Shown here: positions 8,597 through 18,544 of the stretch, one piece after another | Numbering within the stretch: the first letter of the stretch is position 1 | How the letters are laid out: every line of letters begins with the position of its first letter | Assembly (NCBI GenBank): GCA_018402235.1 | Contig: JAGYJJ010000004.1 | Location: forward strand, 1,013,256-1,077,255 | Direction: 5' to 3' | Length of the DNA: 64,000 nucleotides | Origin: Candidatus Nanopelagicales bacterium | GTDB lineage: Bacteria; Actinomycetota; Actinomycetes; S36-B12 | Notes under the pieces: model-generated | Databases searched by the model: none | What the model saw: the letters and a program-made list of their open reading frames with translations, nothing else | What the model was told of the DNA's origin: nothing | Made by a program: the position numbers and the translations under genes

Positions 8597-10138
8597 TCAG
8601 GAGCAGACGAGGTCGGGTGGGGGTAATTCGCCGGCGAGCAGGTAGGCATCCACCGTTCGATCCACGCACCCCGAGCCCTTTTGGTAGGCGGTGTGGTTGA
8701 AGGCGTCCCAGGTGACCAGATGGCCGTTGGTCAGGGACCTCGCGAGGTCGATTCCCCACTGGTGCGGGGTGGCAGTGTCGCCCGCGGTGGAGACCACCAG
8801 GATCGGGGCAGAGCCATCCGCAGTCACGTTCGAGATGCGCTCGCTGGCCGGTGCTGGCCAGTCCGCGCACACCAGCATTCCCCACGCCAGAGCCGGACCG
8901 AAGGTGGGCGCGTCGATGCTCCATTCCTGCGCCAGACGCTGCGCATCCTGCGGCGTTCCCTTGTACGGCATGTCTGCGCAGCAGACCGCGTAGAACGCAT
9001 CAGTGGAGTTATCGAGATATCGACCGTCCTGGCCGCGGTTCACGCGTTCATCGACAAGCGCGAGGAGTGCGGTGCCGTCGTCGTTGTTTACCGCTTCACG
9101 GACAGCTTGTTGCAGCCGCGGATAGTCAGTTTCGGGGAAATAGAGGAAAGACAAGAACCGCGTAACTGCCCAAAGACTCGGTGAGTTCCCTGTCGCTTCG
9201 CGTTGCCAGTGGTTGTTCGTCGAGGCGACAGCCAGGAAAGCACGCAGTTGCACCGCCACCTCCTCGGATGCTCCTGTGAAAGGACAACTTCCGGATTCAG
9301 CGCAGTAGTTCGCGAAGTTATTTACTCCCTGTTCGAACGGCCACCGCCTGGCCGTAGGTGACCTCCTCTTGGCTCAGACTCGACAGGCAGCGCGCCATCG
9401 AGCACCATTCGACCCACCTGCTGCGGGAACAACTCGGCATAGGTGGCTCCGATCGATGTTCCGTACGATTTGCCAAGGTAGTTGAGCACCGGTTGGCCGA
9501 GCAGCCACGCGAACGATGTCCATGTCGCGAGCGGTGCTGACGGTATCCATGTGCTGCCAGATATCGCTTGCGTTCTCTTCGCAGGCTTGCGCGACGGACA
9601 TGGAATCCTCGATGAGCTGTTGCTGCTCTTGTGGTGTGTCCGGTGTGCCATCGGCGGCGAAGATCTCGTCGATCTGACTGTCGGTCAGACACTCCACCGG
9701 CTCACTGCCACCCACGCCGCGCGGATCCACACCGACGATGTCGAATGAGTCTCGGATGGCCGGCGAAACGATGAAGTCCGCGGCCTTCGCATAATCGAAG
9801 GCACTCCCCCCGGGACCACCAGGGTTGACGAAGAGCGCACCGATCGACTCCTCGCGTGCCGGAATCATGGTCATGGACAACTCGATGGTGCCTGCTGCGG
9901 AATCTTGGTAGTCGAGCGGAACTTCCACACGAGCGCACTCAGCATTGCCGCAGTTGCGCCAGTTGATCTCTTGTTCGTAGAAGGAGGCAAGTGGATCGCC
10001 AGGCTCCGCGGTGGTCTCGATCGGCTCGGGGGTTGCCGGTGGGGTGGGCTCGGGAGAACTCGAGCAGCCAGAGAGCGCAAGGGTGGCAATGGCGGCGCCT
10101 GCCAGCAGTGAGGTGTGACGGGCGCGCATAGCGGACAC
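8597..10138 (-). CDS. Secreted alpha/beta-hydrolase peptidase (TAP-like), three frameshifts
   Basis: About 512 aa when restored. The first frame (10138 to about 9503) starts with a lipoprotein signal (TLALSGCSSS) and reads into a hydrolase fold with ALFVNPGGPGGSAFD, typical of tripeptidyl aminopeptidases. The nucleophile region YLGKSYGTSIGATYAELFP is in the next frame, EEVTYGQAVA in the third, and the rest (8597-9335) returns to the first, with the acid in VSTAGDTATPHQWG and the His in DAFNHTAYQKGSGC. Each break is mended by removing one G on the coding strand (near 9502, 9371 and 9338). The three sum to a full codon, so start and end are in the same frame. Probably trims peptides outside the cell. 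Sequence error or true decay cannot be separated here. Confidence 0.75.
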
Positions 10139-10159
10139 GGTAAGACGTAACCTCTTCTC

Positions 10160-10985
10160 GTGGCTCGATCGGGTAAGGACGACTCAAAGGCAGGCGCCGA
10201 GTTGGCTGCCGCTGTCGAAGCCGGCCTGCGTAAGGGCCTTGATCTAGTCGATGCCTTTCGGGGCACCCCTGCCGGTCGTCGTGAGTTGGCGCGAGAGTCC
10301 AAGCGAACCGAGACCGAAGCCCGCAGGGCCAAGAACGCGCACTCCTTTCGGCGCGCGCAGGCGCAGATCATGACGATCGGTGGAACCGCCGTGGGCGCAT
10401 CGGCCGGAACGATCGGCGTGATCGACGTGGTGGCCACCGGTCCTGGTGGCATCGGGTGGTTCATCGTCTCCGGGCTCGGTGCGGTGGCCGCAGTGATCGG
10501 TGGTCGCAAATGGCGCCGGCTGGCCCCGTTCACGGCTCTGCCCACGATTCCATCCCCTCCGGTGTTGGTTCGCCGCGGAGCGATCGGTCACGACTCGGTT
10601 GCTCGCTACACGGCAGTGCGCGTGCAGACAGTGCAGGTAATCCGAGCGATCGAACCACTGCATGCCGGTGCGGCGGTGGAAATCCGTTCCGCCGATGCCC
10701 AGGTTGCGCCCACGCTGAATGCACTTGCCGACCGGCTACGGGTTCTCGATGAGATGACGCGTCAGATGCCCGGTTCGCTCGCCGCAACGCAAGCGCAGCA
10801 GGCAGCGCACTCGGTTAGCAAGCAACTAGACCACGGATCGGCTGGGTACGACGCTCCTGTTGGCTGCAGCCGCTCGGCTCCTTGCTGAACCGGATATGAG
10901 TTCCCCGGTGAGTCAGGTGCTCGAACCCGCATCATCGGCGCTCATCGCGTATGCGCACGGACTGCAGGCAGCCTCGCGCATCTAG
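10160..10985 (+). CDS. Membrane protein, PspM-like, with one frameshift near its end
   Basis: GTG at 10160. A basic, helical N-terminus (residues 1-65) is followed by two adjacent hydrophobic segments (about 72-90 and 98-118), then a cytoplasmic region rich in Arg and Ala. The frame ends out of character after HGSAG. Shifting by one base at about 10841-10848 continues as TTLLLAAAARLLAEPD to a TAG at 10983-10985, giving 274 aa. The two-helix layout and C-terminal ERxxxL-like helices resemble the actinobacterial phage-shock protein PspM (Rv2743c), but the similarity is weak and no pspA/clgR gene is near. Divergent from the peptidase gene with only 21 bases between starts. Confidence 0.5.
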
Positions 10986-10996
10986 TTGCTTGCCAG

Positions 10997-12190
10997 CTAC
11001 CGCGCGTAAACCGACTGAACGCTGGGGTCCTTGATTTGAACCATCGCAGCTTCGACCACAGTGCGCGGGCTACCTCCCGCGAAGAGCACGATGCGTTCAT
11101 GCTCGAGGGCCTCGAGGCGGCGGACCGTCTGCTCCAATGATGATGCAGCCGCCATCTGTTCAACCTGGGATCGCAACTCCTCGTTGATGAGTGGGGCTTG
11201 CGCATGGGACTGCACGATCAGAACGTCTCGGAACAAACCGATCAGGTCCACGAGGACACGGTCCACCTCATCGACCACCAATCTCTTTCGTCTGCGCTTT
11301 TGATCCTTGGCAAGATCCTTGGCTTCAGCATCGTGGCTTCGCTTCATAGCGCCGGTCAGTCGGGTCACGCCCTCGGCATAGAAGCGGGCCTTGAGCATTT
11401 CGTCTTCTCGGGCATCAAGACGATCAGATCGCGCATCGGCCACGGCAGATGCGGCATCAAAAACCTCCCCGGCTACCGAAACGCACGACGGAAGGTCCCG
11501 CAGATTCACCGGAGCACGCAAGCACTGCTGTCGGCGCTCGCGCGTGGCGGTATCGGTAGCAAGAGCACGGGCTCGACCGATGTGACCTTGGGAGGCGCGC
11601 GCACAGAACCTTGCGGTGGTCTCATCTACGCCGCACTCACGGATCAACATGCGAGCGATTTCGTCTATCTCCGGTGTGCGCAGCCCCACATGCCGAACGC
11701 GAGAAACGATGGTGGGCAATACATCATCGCGACTAGGTGCGCACAAAATCCAGACCGTGTGCGGGGTTGGCTCTTCCAGAGATTTCAGTAGGTGGTTTGC
11801 GGCTCGATCGTTGAGTCGGTCGGCATCTTCAATAACGATCACCCGCCACAGCCCACTCATCGGCGACTGCGCCGCCATTTGAGTAAGGGGTCGGACGTGA
11901 TCGAGCACTATCTCCGTGCCCTCGGGGATTTCGACGTGAACGTCGGGATGGCCGCCGAGGGCTGCCGTCCGACACGCTTGGCATTGATTGCAGCCGCCTT
12001 CGTCGCACACCAACGCCGCCGCGAAAGTGGTCGCAGCAAGTGATCGTCCCGAACCCGGCGGTCCGGTGATGAGCCACGCGTGCGTCATTGCCGGACCCGG
12101 CTCACCGCGTGTGAGCTTCTCGGCATCGGCCACCGCGGCTTGGAGAGTGGCGATGGCTTCGTCTTGGCCGATCACCTCGGACCAACTCAC
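10997..12190 (-). CDS. holB: DNA polymerase III delta' subunit (clamp loader)
   Basis: 397 aa from a GTG at 12190 that overlaps the tmk stop by one base (TAGTG). AAA+ fold: Walker A GPPGSGRSLAATTFA (residues about 42-56), a four-cysteine zinc site in CDEGGCNQCQAC, Walker B-like VIVIEDADRLNDRAANHLLK and the sensor region LCAPSRDDVLPTIVSRVRH. Part of the complex that loads the sliding clamp during replication. The C-terminal 200 residues are divergent and helical as usual in Actinobacteria. Last gene of the topA-tmk-holB cluster. Confidence 0.92.
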   Translation of the reverse strand: MSWSEVIGQDEAIATLQAAVADAEKLTRGEPGPAMTHAWLITGPPGSGRSLAATTFAAALVCDEGGCNQCQACRTAALGGHPDVHVEIPEGTEIVLDHVRPLTQMAAQSPMSGLWRVIVIEDADRLNDRAANHLLKSLEEPTPHTVWILCAPSRDDVLPTIVSRVRHVGLRTPEIDEIARMLIRECGVDETTARFCARASQGHIGRARALATDTATRERRQQCLRAPVNLRDLPSCVSVAGEVFDAASAVADARSDRLDAREDEMLKARFYAEGVTRLTGAMKRSHDAEAKDLAKDQKRRRKRLVVDEVDRVLVDLIGLFRDVLIVQSHAQAPLINEELRSQVEQMAAASSLEQTVRRLEALEHERIVLFAGGSPRTVVEAAMVQIKDPSVQSVYAR

Positions 12191-12807
12191 TACGCGATTC
12201 CCAACAGACCGGCCACTCGCCTGCGAATCTGTTCGGCGATCGAGTCCTTGTCTTGATTGGCGTCGATCACCAAATAGCGTTGCGGATCGGACCCAGCGAT
12301 ATCGATAAACGCCTGACGTACTCGTTGGTGGTAACCGATCGGTTCGGATTCCAAACGATCCGGGGACTGAACGCGCGATAGCCCGACGGTGGGATCCACG
12401 TCAAGTAACACAGTGAGATTGGGCACGAGATCCTGCGTTGCCCACAGGCTGAGATTGCGCACATAGTCCGCGCCGAGGTTGCGCCCGTATCCCTGGTAGG
12501 CAACCGAGGAATCGAGGTATCTGTCGCAGACAACGATCGCGCCGGACTCGAGTGCCGGGCGGATCACCTGGGCGGCATGCTCACCGCGCGCTGCGGCGAA
12601 CAGCAGTGCCTCGGCGCGGTCGGTGAGCCCGGTGTATTCGTTGCTGAGTAACACGGTGCGGATGGCCTCACCTGCGGGAGTACCACCAGGTTCGCGAGTC
12701 CGGACCACCGTTTGTCCGTGTGATTGCAGCCACTGCGCCAGTAGTGCTTCCTGGGTGGACTTGCCCGCGCCTTCACCGCCCTCGAAGACGATGAACGAAC
12801 CCGCCAT
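12190..12807 (-). CDS. tmk: Thymidylate kinase
   Basis: 205 aa from ATG at 12807. P-loop FEGGEGAGKSTQ (residues 8-19), dTMP-binding TREPGGTPAGE, the DRYLDSSVAYQGYGR segment and a basic lid (SPDRLESEP). Phosphorylates dTMP to dTDP for DNA synthesis. Length is normal for the family. It starts 16 bases after the topA stop, and its own stop overlaps the holB start, so the three are one transcription unit. Confidence 0.95.
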   Translation of the reverse strand: MAGSFIVFEGGEGAGKSTQEALLAQWLQSHGQTVVRTREPGGTPAGEAIRTVLLSNEYTGLTDRAEALLFAAARGEHAAQVIRPALESGAIVVCDRYLDSSVAYQGYGRNLGADYVRNLSLWATQDLVPNLTVLLDVDPTVGLSRVQSPDRLESEPIGYHQRVRQAFIDIAGSDPQRYLVIDANQDKDSIAEQIRRRVAGLLGIA

Positions 12808-12823
12808 GGTCAACTCGCTTAGC

Positions 12824-15478
12824 TCAGGTGGTCGAGCTACTCGCGCCGGCCTTGGCGCGGGTGGACTTCTTTGTGGTCTTCTTTGTGGTCTTCTTAGCCG
12901 CCTTCTTTGCCGGCCGTTTCGCCGTCTTCTTGACCGGACCGCGGGCTCGTCGTTCGGCAATCAGATCGCTGGCCCGCTCGATGCTGACAGTCATCGGGTC
13001 GTCGACCACGCGAAGCGTCGCGTTCGTTTCACCGTCGGTTACATAAGCGCCGAAACGTCCTTCTCGAACAACGATGAGGCGACCGGATGTTGGGTCAGTA
13101 CCGACCTCGCGCAACGGCGCCGCGGCCTGACCGCGCCCGCGTCGTTGCTTGGGTTGAGCGAACAGTGCGAGCGCCTGCTCCAACGTGACAGCAAAGATCT
13201 GCTCTTCGCTTTCCAACGAACGCGAATCCGTGCCTTTGGTGAGGTAGGGGCCATAGCGACCGTTTTGCGACTTGATTTCTTCCCCATCGCTGGGATCCAC
13301 ACCTACGATCCGAGGCAGGCTGAGCAACTTCAGCGCGTCTTCGAGGGTGACGGTGCTTGGCTTCATGTCCGCAAACAACGAGGCCGTCCGGGGCTTAGCC
13401 GACTTCGGTGACCCCTCGGGCAGCACTTCGCTCACGTACGGTCCGAAGCGCCCGGATTTGGCAACGATGGCGTTTCCGGTTTCTGGGTTTGTTCCAAGTT
13501 CACGATCACCCGATGGCTCTGCGAGCAGTTCCTCGGCCTTTTCGGCAGTGAGTTCGTCTGGAGCAAGACCAATGGGGATGTTCGCACGTTCCTCACCACG
13601 TTCCACATAGGCGCCATAGCGACCAACCCGCAAATGGGCATCGCTGTTGTTGATCGGGAAGGTGGCGATACCGCGTGCGTCGATCGCGCCGAGATCCTCG
13701 GTGAGGCTCTTCACGCCCGGGAAATCGCCATTGACGCTCTGGCCACCCCGCCAGAATGCCTCCAACTGCTGCACGCGATCGATCTCGCCACTTGCGACCA
13801 TGTCCAGAACGTTCTCCATATTCGCGGTGAAGTCGTAATCGACAAGCGCCGAGAAGTGTTCTTCGAGAAGGCGAATTACCGCGAACGCGGTGAAGCTCGG
13901 AACAAGTGCGGAGCCCTTCTTCCAGACGTAGCCGCGGTCGAGGATCGTGGACATGATCGACGCATAGGTTGAAGGACGCCCGATGCCGAGCTCCTCGAGT
14001 TTGGCCACGAGGGAGGCTTCGTTATAGCGGGCTGGCGGCTTGGTGGCATGGCCCTCGGCCGTGAGCGATTGCGCATTGACGACCTGCCCTTCAGAGAGGG
14101 TGGGAAGCTCACGTTCGTCGTCGTCGTTCGATACATCTTTCAACGCAGCCATGAAGCCGGGGAATGTTATGACAGTCCCCGAAGCGGTGAATTGCACTTC
14201 ACGCCCATCGGCAGTTGTTGCGTCGAGCTTCACGGTGGTGGTTGCAGTTTGCGCATTGACCATCTGCGAGGCAACCGTGCGCTTCCAGATGAGGTCATAG
14301 AGCGCGAACTCATCGCCCACGAGTTCCCCCGCAACCTCAGCAGGGGTGCGGAAGACATCACCGGAAGGCCGAATGGCTTCGTGCGCTTCCTGCGCGTTTT
14401 TGACTTTGCGGTCCCATCGCCGCGGCTCATCGGGAACATACTCAGCGCCATACAGCGCACGGGCCTGATTGCGTGCGGCATTGATGGCTTGCTCGGACAA
14501 GGTGGTGGAGTCGGTACGCATATACGTGATGTACCCGTTGTCGTACAAAGACTGCGCAACTCGCATGGTGCGCTGGGCGCCCCAACGCAACCGACCCGAT
14601 GCCTCTTGTTGCAACGTGGAAGTCATGAATGGAGCCTTCGGCTTCTTGGACGCGGGCTTTTGCACCACGGAAGCGACCGTGAAGCTCTTGCCATCGAGTG
14701 CTGCAACGAGGCTGCTCGCCGTCTGCTCATCGAGTTGAACAGCACCCTCGCGAGAGAGCTGACCGGATTCATCGAAGTCGGCACCGGTGGCGACCTTTGC
14801 CTTGTCGATGCTGGTCAAGCGCCCAGGGAAGGGTCCGGGCAGGAAGTCTGCGTCGATGCCCCAGTACTGGGCGGCGGTGAACGCGATGCGTTCGCGTTCC
14901 TTGTCCACCACCAACCGAACGGCCACCGATTGCACCCGACCTGCGGACTTAGCCTCCCGGCCGATTTTCTTCCACAGCACCTCCGAGACGGGATAGCCAT
15001 AGAGCCGGTCCACAACGCGGCGAGTTTCTTGCGCATCGACCAAACGCATATCGAGTTCGCGGGGGTTGCGCACCGCTTCGCGGATCGCCTCGGGGGTGAT
15101 CTCGTTGAAGACCATTCGCTTGAAGGGAACCTTGGGCTTGAGGACTTCAAGCAGGTGCCAGGAGATCGCTTCGCCCTCGCGATCCTCGTCGGTGGCCAGC
15201 AGCAACTCGTCGGCGTCTTTCAAGGCTGCCTTGAGCTCCTTGATGGTTGCCTTCTTGGAATCGTGGATGACGTAGAAAGGTTGGAAAGCATCATCGACAT
15301 TGACCGCGAGCTTCGCCCAGGGCTTTTTGCGGTCCTCAACAGGAATTTCCGAGGCCTTGGATGCCAGGTCCCGAACGTGACCAACCGACGCCAAGACGGT
15401 GTATCCGTCGCCGAGGTAACCGGCGATCTTTTTCGCCTTAGCCGGCGATTCGACGATCACCAATGTGTTGTCCGGCAC
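12824..15478 (-). CDS. topA: DNA topoisomerase I
   Basis: 884 aa. N-terminal Toprim domain: LVIVESPAKAKKIAGYLG (residues 6-23) and the acidic triad in LATDEDREGEAISWHL. The active-site tyrosine is in YITYMRTDSTTLS (about residue 320). The C-terminal half has repeats of the RYGAYVERG/RFGPYVSE type without zinc fingers, and the last 45 residues are a Lys/Ala/Thr tail, both characteristic of actinobacterial TopA. Relaxes negative supercoils. A terminator-like hairpin lies upstream, so topA starts its own unit. Confidence 0.97.
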   Translation of the reverse strand: MPDNTLVIVESPAKAKKIAGYLGDGYTVLASVGHVRDLASKASEIPVEDRKKPWAKLAVNVDDAFQPFYVIHDSKKATIKELKAALKDADELLLATDEDREGEAISWHLLEVLKPKVPFKRMVFNEITPEAIREAVRNPRELDMRLVDAQETRRVVDRLYGYPVSEVLWKKIGREAKSAGRVQSVAVRLVVDKERERIAFTAAQYWGIDADFLPGPFPGRLTSIDKAKVATGADFDESGQLSREGAVQLDEQTASSLVAALDGKSFTVASVVQKPASKKPKAPFMTSTLQQEASGRLRWGAQRTMRVAQSLYDNGYITYMRTDSTTLSEQAINAARNQARALYGAEYVPDEPRRWDRKVKNAQEAHEAIRPSGDVFRTPAEVAGELVGDEFALYDLIWKRTVASQMVNAQTATTTVKLDATTADGREVQFTASGTVITFPGFMAALKDVSNDDDERELPTLSEGQVVNAQSLTAEGHATKPPARYNEASLVAKLEELGIGRPSTYASIMSTILDRGYVWKKGSALVPSFTAFAVIRLLEEHFSALVDYDFTANMENVLDMVASGEIDRVQQLEAFWRGGQSVNGDFPGVKSLTEDLGAIDARGIATFPINNSDAHLRVGRYGAYVERGEERANIPIGLAPDELTAEKAEELLAEPSGDRELGTNPETGNAIVAKSGRFGPYVSEVLPEGSPKSAKPRTASLFADMKPSTVTLEDALKLLSLPRIVGVDPSDGEEIKSQNGRYGPYLTKGTDSRSLESEEQIFAVTLEQALALFAQPKQRRGRGQAAAPLREVGTDPTSGRLIVVREGRFGAYVTDGETNATLRVVDDPMTVSIERASDLIAERRARGPVKKTAKRPAKKAAKKTTKKTTKKSTRAKAGASSSTT

Positions 15479-15594
15479 CTACGTTTCCTTCCCGTCTTTG
15501 GGTGGACCTTTCGGCAGGTCCCCCGATCAGCGGCGGAGTCTGACGGTAGGACACCCGCCGTTGTCAACTTCGCACCGCCCCCGGAAACGACAAC

Positions 15595-15634
15595 CGCCCG
15601 GGCATTCCCCGTAGGGGAATGGCTGACCCGGGCG
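15595..15634 (-). terminator. Nested hairpin between hppA and topA
   Basis: Outer arms CGCCCGGG (15595-15602) and CCCGGGCG (15627-15634) enclose inner arms CATTCCCC (15603-15610) and GGGGAATG (15614-15621) around a 3-base loop. It sits 40 bases after the hppA stop on the coding strand, followed by a T-rich stretch (TTGTCGTTTCC), consistent with a transcription terminator. Confidence 0.7.
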
Positions 15635-15675
15635 ATCGTCCGAATATCGGAATGCGCTTCTGACGTTCGCAAGTC

Positions 15676-17982
15676 CTAGGCGTTGGCCGTCTCCTGATCG
15701 CCGACCGCGATCGGGCGCCGCTTGGAGATGATCACCGCGATCACCACGATCGCGGTGGCGGTCAGGGCGATTACCCAACGGAGCGTCGGGTTAGCGCCAT
15801 CGCCAATGCTCAAAGAGACGACCGCGGGAGCGACCAACAGCGCGACCAGGTTCATCACCTTGATGAGCGGGTTGATAGATGGGCCAGCGGTGTCCTTGAA
15901 AGGATCGCCCACGGTGTCGCCGATGACGGTGGCCGAGTGCGCCTCGGAGTTTTTGCCACCGAAGTGACCATCCTCCACGAACTTCTTGGCGTTGTCCCAC
16001 GCGCCACCGGAGTTGGAGAGGAACACAGCCATGAGAACGCCGGTCGCGATGGTGCCAGCGAGGTACGCACCGAGCGCACCCACGCCGAGGCCGAAGCCGA
16101 CGGCAATCGGGGTAAGTACGGCAAGCAGACCAGGGGTGATGAGTTCGCGCAGCGAATCGCGGGTAACGATGTCCACGACCTTGCCGTACTCGGGCTTGGT
16201 TGTGCCCTCCATGATCCCGGGGATCTCACGGAACTGGCGACGAACCTCGAAGATCACTGCGCCAGCAGCACGAGAGACCGCGTTGATCGCCAGACCGGAG
16301 AACAAGAACACCACGGCCGCACCGATGATCAAGCCAACAAGGTTGGCCGGATTGGCAACGTCCAAGATCCCGTAATACTGGATCTGGTCAGCAACATCGG
16401 CGATCGTTGTGTTCAACGTGGCCGAGGTCTTCTCAGCCGCACCGAACACGGCTTCGCGGTACGCGCCGAACAGCGCGGTAGCTGCGAGCACCGCCGTTGC
16501 GATCGCAATGCCCTTGGTGATGGCCTTGGTGGAGTTGCCCACGGCGTCGAGACGGGTGAGAATCGCTGCACCTTCACCCTCAACATCTCCAGACATCTCC
16601 GCGATGCCCTGGGCGTTATCCGAGACCGGGCCGAAGGTATCCATCGAAACGATGACGCCCACCGTGGTCAGCAGGCCGGTGCCCGCGAGGGCGACGGCGA
16701 ACAAGCTGAGCAAAATCGTGCCCGAACCGAGCAGGAACGCTCCGTAGACGGCAGCGCCAATGACCAGTGCCGTGTAGACGGCAGATTCCAAGCCCAGTGA
16801 GATGCCGGACAAGATGACCGTTGCCGGTCCGGTGAGTGATGTCTTGGCGACATCGTCCACGGGACGACGGTTGGTCTCGGTGAAGTACGCGGTCAACTGC
16901 TGGATCACCGCCGCTAGCACGATGCCGATGAAGACCGCACCGATCACGAACCACTGCGGGCTGATCGCATCGGCCACCTCGCTCGCTGCGATTCCGCCGA
17001 GTCCTTCGATATCGCTCCAACTACTGGGCACCCACACCAAAACTGCAATCACGACGAGGATTGCGGAAATTACCGCCGAGATGAAGAAGCCTCGGTTGAT
17101 AGCAGACATTCCAGAACGGTCGGTGGAACGGGGTGAAACTGCGAAGATGCCGATCACCGCGGTGATGACGCCGATCGCGGGGATGATCAAAGGAAGCACC
17201 AAACCGAGTTCGCCGAACGCCGCACTGCCGAGGATGAGAGCGGCGACGAGAACCACGGCGTAGGACTCGAACAGATCTGCTGCCATACCGGCGCAGTCGC
17301 CCACGTTGTCGCCCACGTTGTCCGCGATGGTCGCAGCGTTACGCGGGTCGTCCTCGGGGATGTTCTGCTCGACCTTGCCAACCAGGTCTGCACCTACGTC
17401 GGCAGCCTTGGTGAAGATGCCGCCACCCACGCGCATGAACATTGCCAGCAAGGCCGCGCCAAAGCCGAAGCCCTCTAGGACCTTTGGCGCCTCACCTGCG
17501 TACACCAGGACGACGAGTGCTGCGCCGAACAGACCCAGGCCCACGGTGAACATTCCGGCAACGCCACCAGTGCGGAAAGCGATGCGCATGGCGCGCTGCT
17601 CACCCGAATCCCGGGCAGCCGCAGCGACGCGAACGTTGCCGCGTACCGCGAGCCACATGCCCATGTATCCGGTGATGCCGGAGAACACCGCACCGACGAG
17701 GAAGAAGATGCTGCGCCCGATGCGCTCAGAGTTGGTTTCCGCCGGGAGCAAGAAGAGGATGAAGAAAACGACCACTGCGAAAATCGACAGTGTCTTGAAC
17801 TGCCGGTTCAGGTAGGCCGACGCCCCCTCTTGAACGGCCCCGGCTATCTCCTTCATTTTCTCGGTGCCTTCGCCCGCGGCGAGCACCTCTCGAGCGAGGA
17901 TGCCTCCCACCACAAGAGCGGCCAGGGCGATCACGCCCACGATTACAACGAGAACGACGTTGTTCCCGGTCAACTCGATCAT
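15676..17982 (-). CDS. hppA: Membrane-bound proton-translocating pyrophosphatase, K+-independent type
   Basis: 768 aa with about 16 membrane helices. Catalytic signature GGGIFTKAADVGADLVGKVE (about residues 186-205), then EDDPRNAATIADNVGDNVGD, and the C-terminal VIGDTVGDPFKDTAGPSINP. In GNSTKAITKG (about residue 500) a Lys follows GNST; in this family Lys here marks the K+-independent proton pumps, Ala the K+-dependent ones. Hydrolyses pyrophosphate from biosynthesis and pumps protons. Start at 17982 has GAGGAGAAAC upstream. Monocistronic, ending in the hairpin at 15595-15634. Confidence 0.96.
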   Translation of the reverse strand: MIELTGNNVVLVVIVGVIALAALVVGGILAREVLAAGEGTEKMKEIAGAVQEGASAYLNRQFKTLSIFAVVVFFILFLLPAETNSERIGRSIFFLVGAVFSGITGYMGMWLAVRGNVRVAAAARDSGEQRAMRIAFRTGGVAGMFTVGLGLFGAALVVLVYAGEAPKVLEGFGFGAALLAMFMRVGGGIFTKAADVGADLVGKVEQNIPEDDPRNAATIADNVGDNVGDCAGMAADLFESYAVVLVAALILGSAAFGELGLVLPLIIPAIGVITAVIGIFAVSPRSTDRSGMSAINRGFFISAVISAILVVIAVLVWVPSSWSDIEGLGGIAASEVADAISPQWFVIGAVFIGIVLAAVIQQLTAYFTETNRRPVDDVAKTSLTGPATVILSGISLGLESAVYTALVIGAAVYGAFLLGSGTILLSLFAVALAGTGLLTTVGVIVSMDTFGPVSDNAQGIAEMSGDVEGEGAAILTRLDAVGNSTKAITKGIAIATAVLAATALFGAYREAVFGAAEKTSATLNTTIADVADQIQYYGILDVANPANLVGLIIGAAVVFLFSGLAINAVSRAAGAVIFEVRRQFREIPGIMEGTTKPEYGKVVDIVTRDSLRELITPGLLAVLTPIAVGFGLGVGALGAYLAGTIATGVLMAVFLSNSGGAWDNAKKFVEDGHFGGKNSEAHSATVIGDTVGDPFKDTAGPSINPLIKVMNLVALLVAPAVVSLSIGDGANPTLRWVIALTATAIVVIAVIISKRRPIAVGDQETANA

Positions 17983-18153
17983 GTTTCTCCTCGGTGTCGG
18001 CTCCAGCTAGGGCAACATCGATCAGATGAAGCACCCGCCTCGCGATCCGGCGAAGTCTACGCAGATCACGGCACCATCGGGGCCCGGGTTGCGCTGTTGG
18101 GGTTGGGACAGGACGTGGCATTAACCACACGGCGTCGCTCGCCGCACGTGGAA

Positions 18154-18501
18154 CTACGACGCAAGGGCCGCCGCACGGTCCTCGTGGATTGGGATCACCA
18201 CGTCTAAGCCCGTCAGCTCGAAGACCTTCATCACCCGAGGGGAGGTGATCACCAGGTCCAGCGATCCGTCCTGTTCTCGCAGGTGCTTCACAGCGGTCAC
18301 GAACACGCCCAAGCCGGTGGAGTCAAGGAAGGTGACGTCGCTGAGGTCCACCACGAGACGTATCCCCGGGGCAATGCTCCCCTCGACAGCCGCCCGAACC
18401 TGGTCTGCTGTGTGGGCATCGACTTCGCCGGTGACCGCGACCACTGCATGTTCGCCGACTTGCTCGGTGGAGACCGTGAAGGGTGCGATGGCCACGGCCA
18501 C
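18154..18501 (-). CDS. STAS-domain anti-anti-sigma factor
   Basis: 115 aa from a GTG at 18501 (GTG at 18495 equally possible). A complete STAS domain: beta strand VVAVTGEVDAHTADQVR, then the phosphorylatable serine in FLDSTGLGVFV (about residue 62), then LDLVITSPRVMKVFELTGLD. Such proteins release a sigma factor by binding a kinase-type anti-sigma factor; phosphorylation of the serine turns them off. No kinase or sigma gene is adjacent, so the partner is elsewhere. Divergent from the helicase gene, 43 bases apart. Confidence 0.85.
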   Translation of the reverse strand: MAVAIAPFTVSTEQVGEHAVVAVTGEVDAHTADQVRAAVEGSIAPGIRLVVDLSDVTFLDSTGLGVFVTAVKHLREQDGSLDLVITSPRVMKVFELTGLDVVIPIHEDRAAALAS

Positions 18502-18544
18502 ACTGTGGCATAGCCGGGGCCTACCTGGTGGTGACAATGAGGAG

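Noticed and set aside
14048-15679. 543-codon frame opposite topA
   Set aside because: Entirely antisense to well-conserved topA, with no domain of its own.
15937-16800. 287-codon frame opposite hppA
   Set aside because: Antisense to conserved hppA; His/Arg-rich, no recognisable family.
17983-18153. Hidden gene between hppA and the STAS gene
   Set aside because: Short open frames exist on both strands but none has a ribosome site or recognisable sequence; most likely the hppA promoter region.
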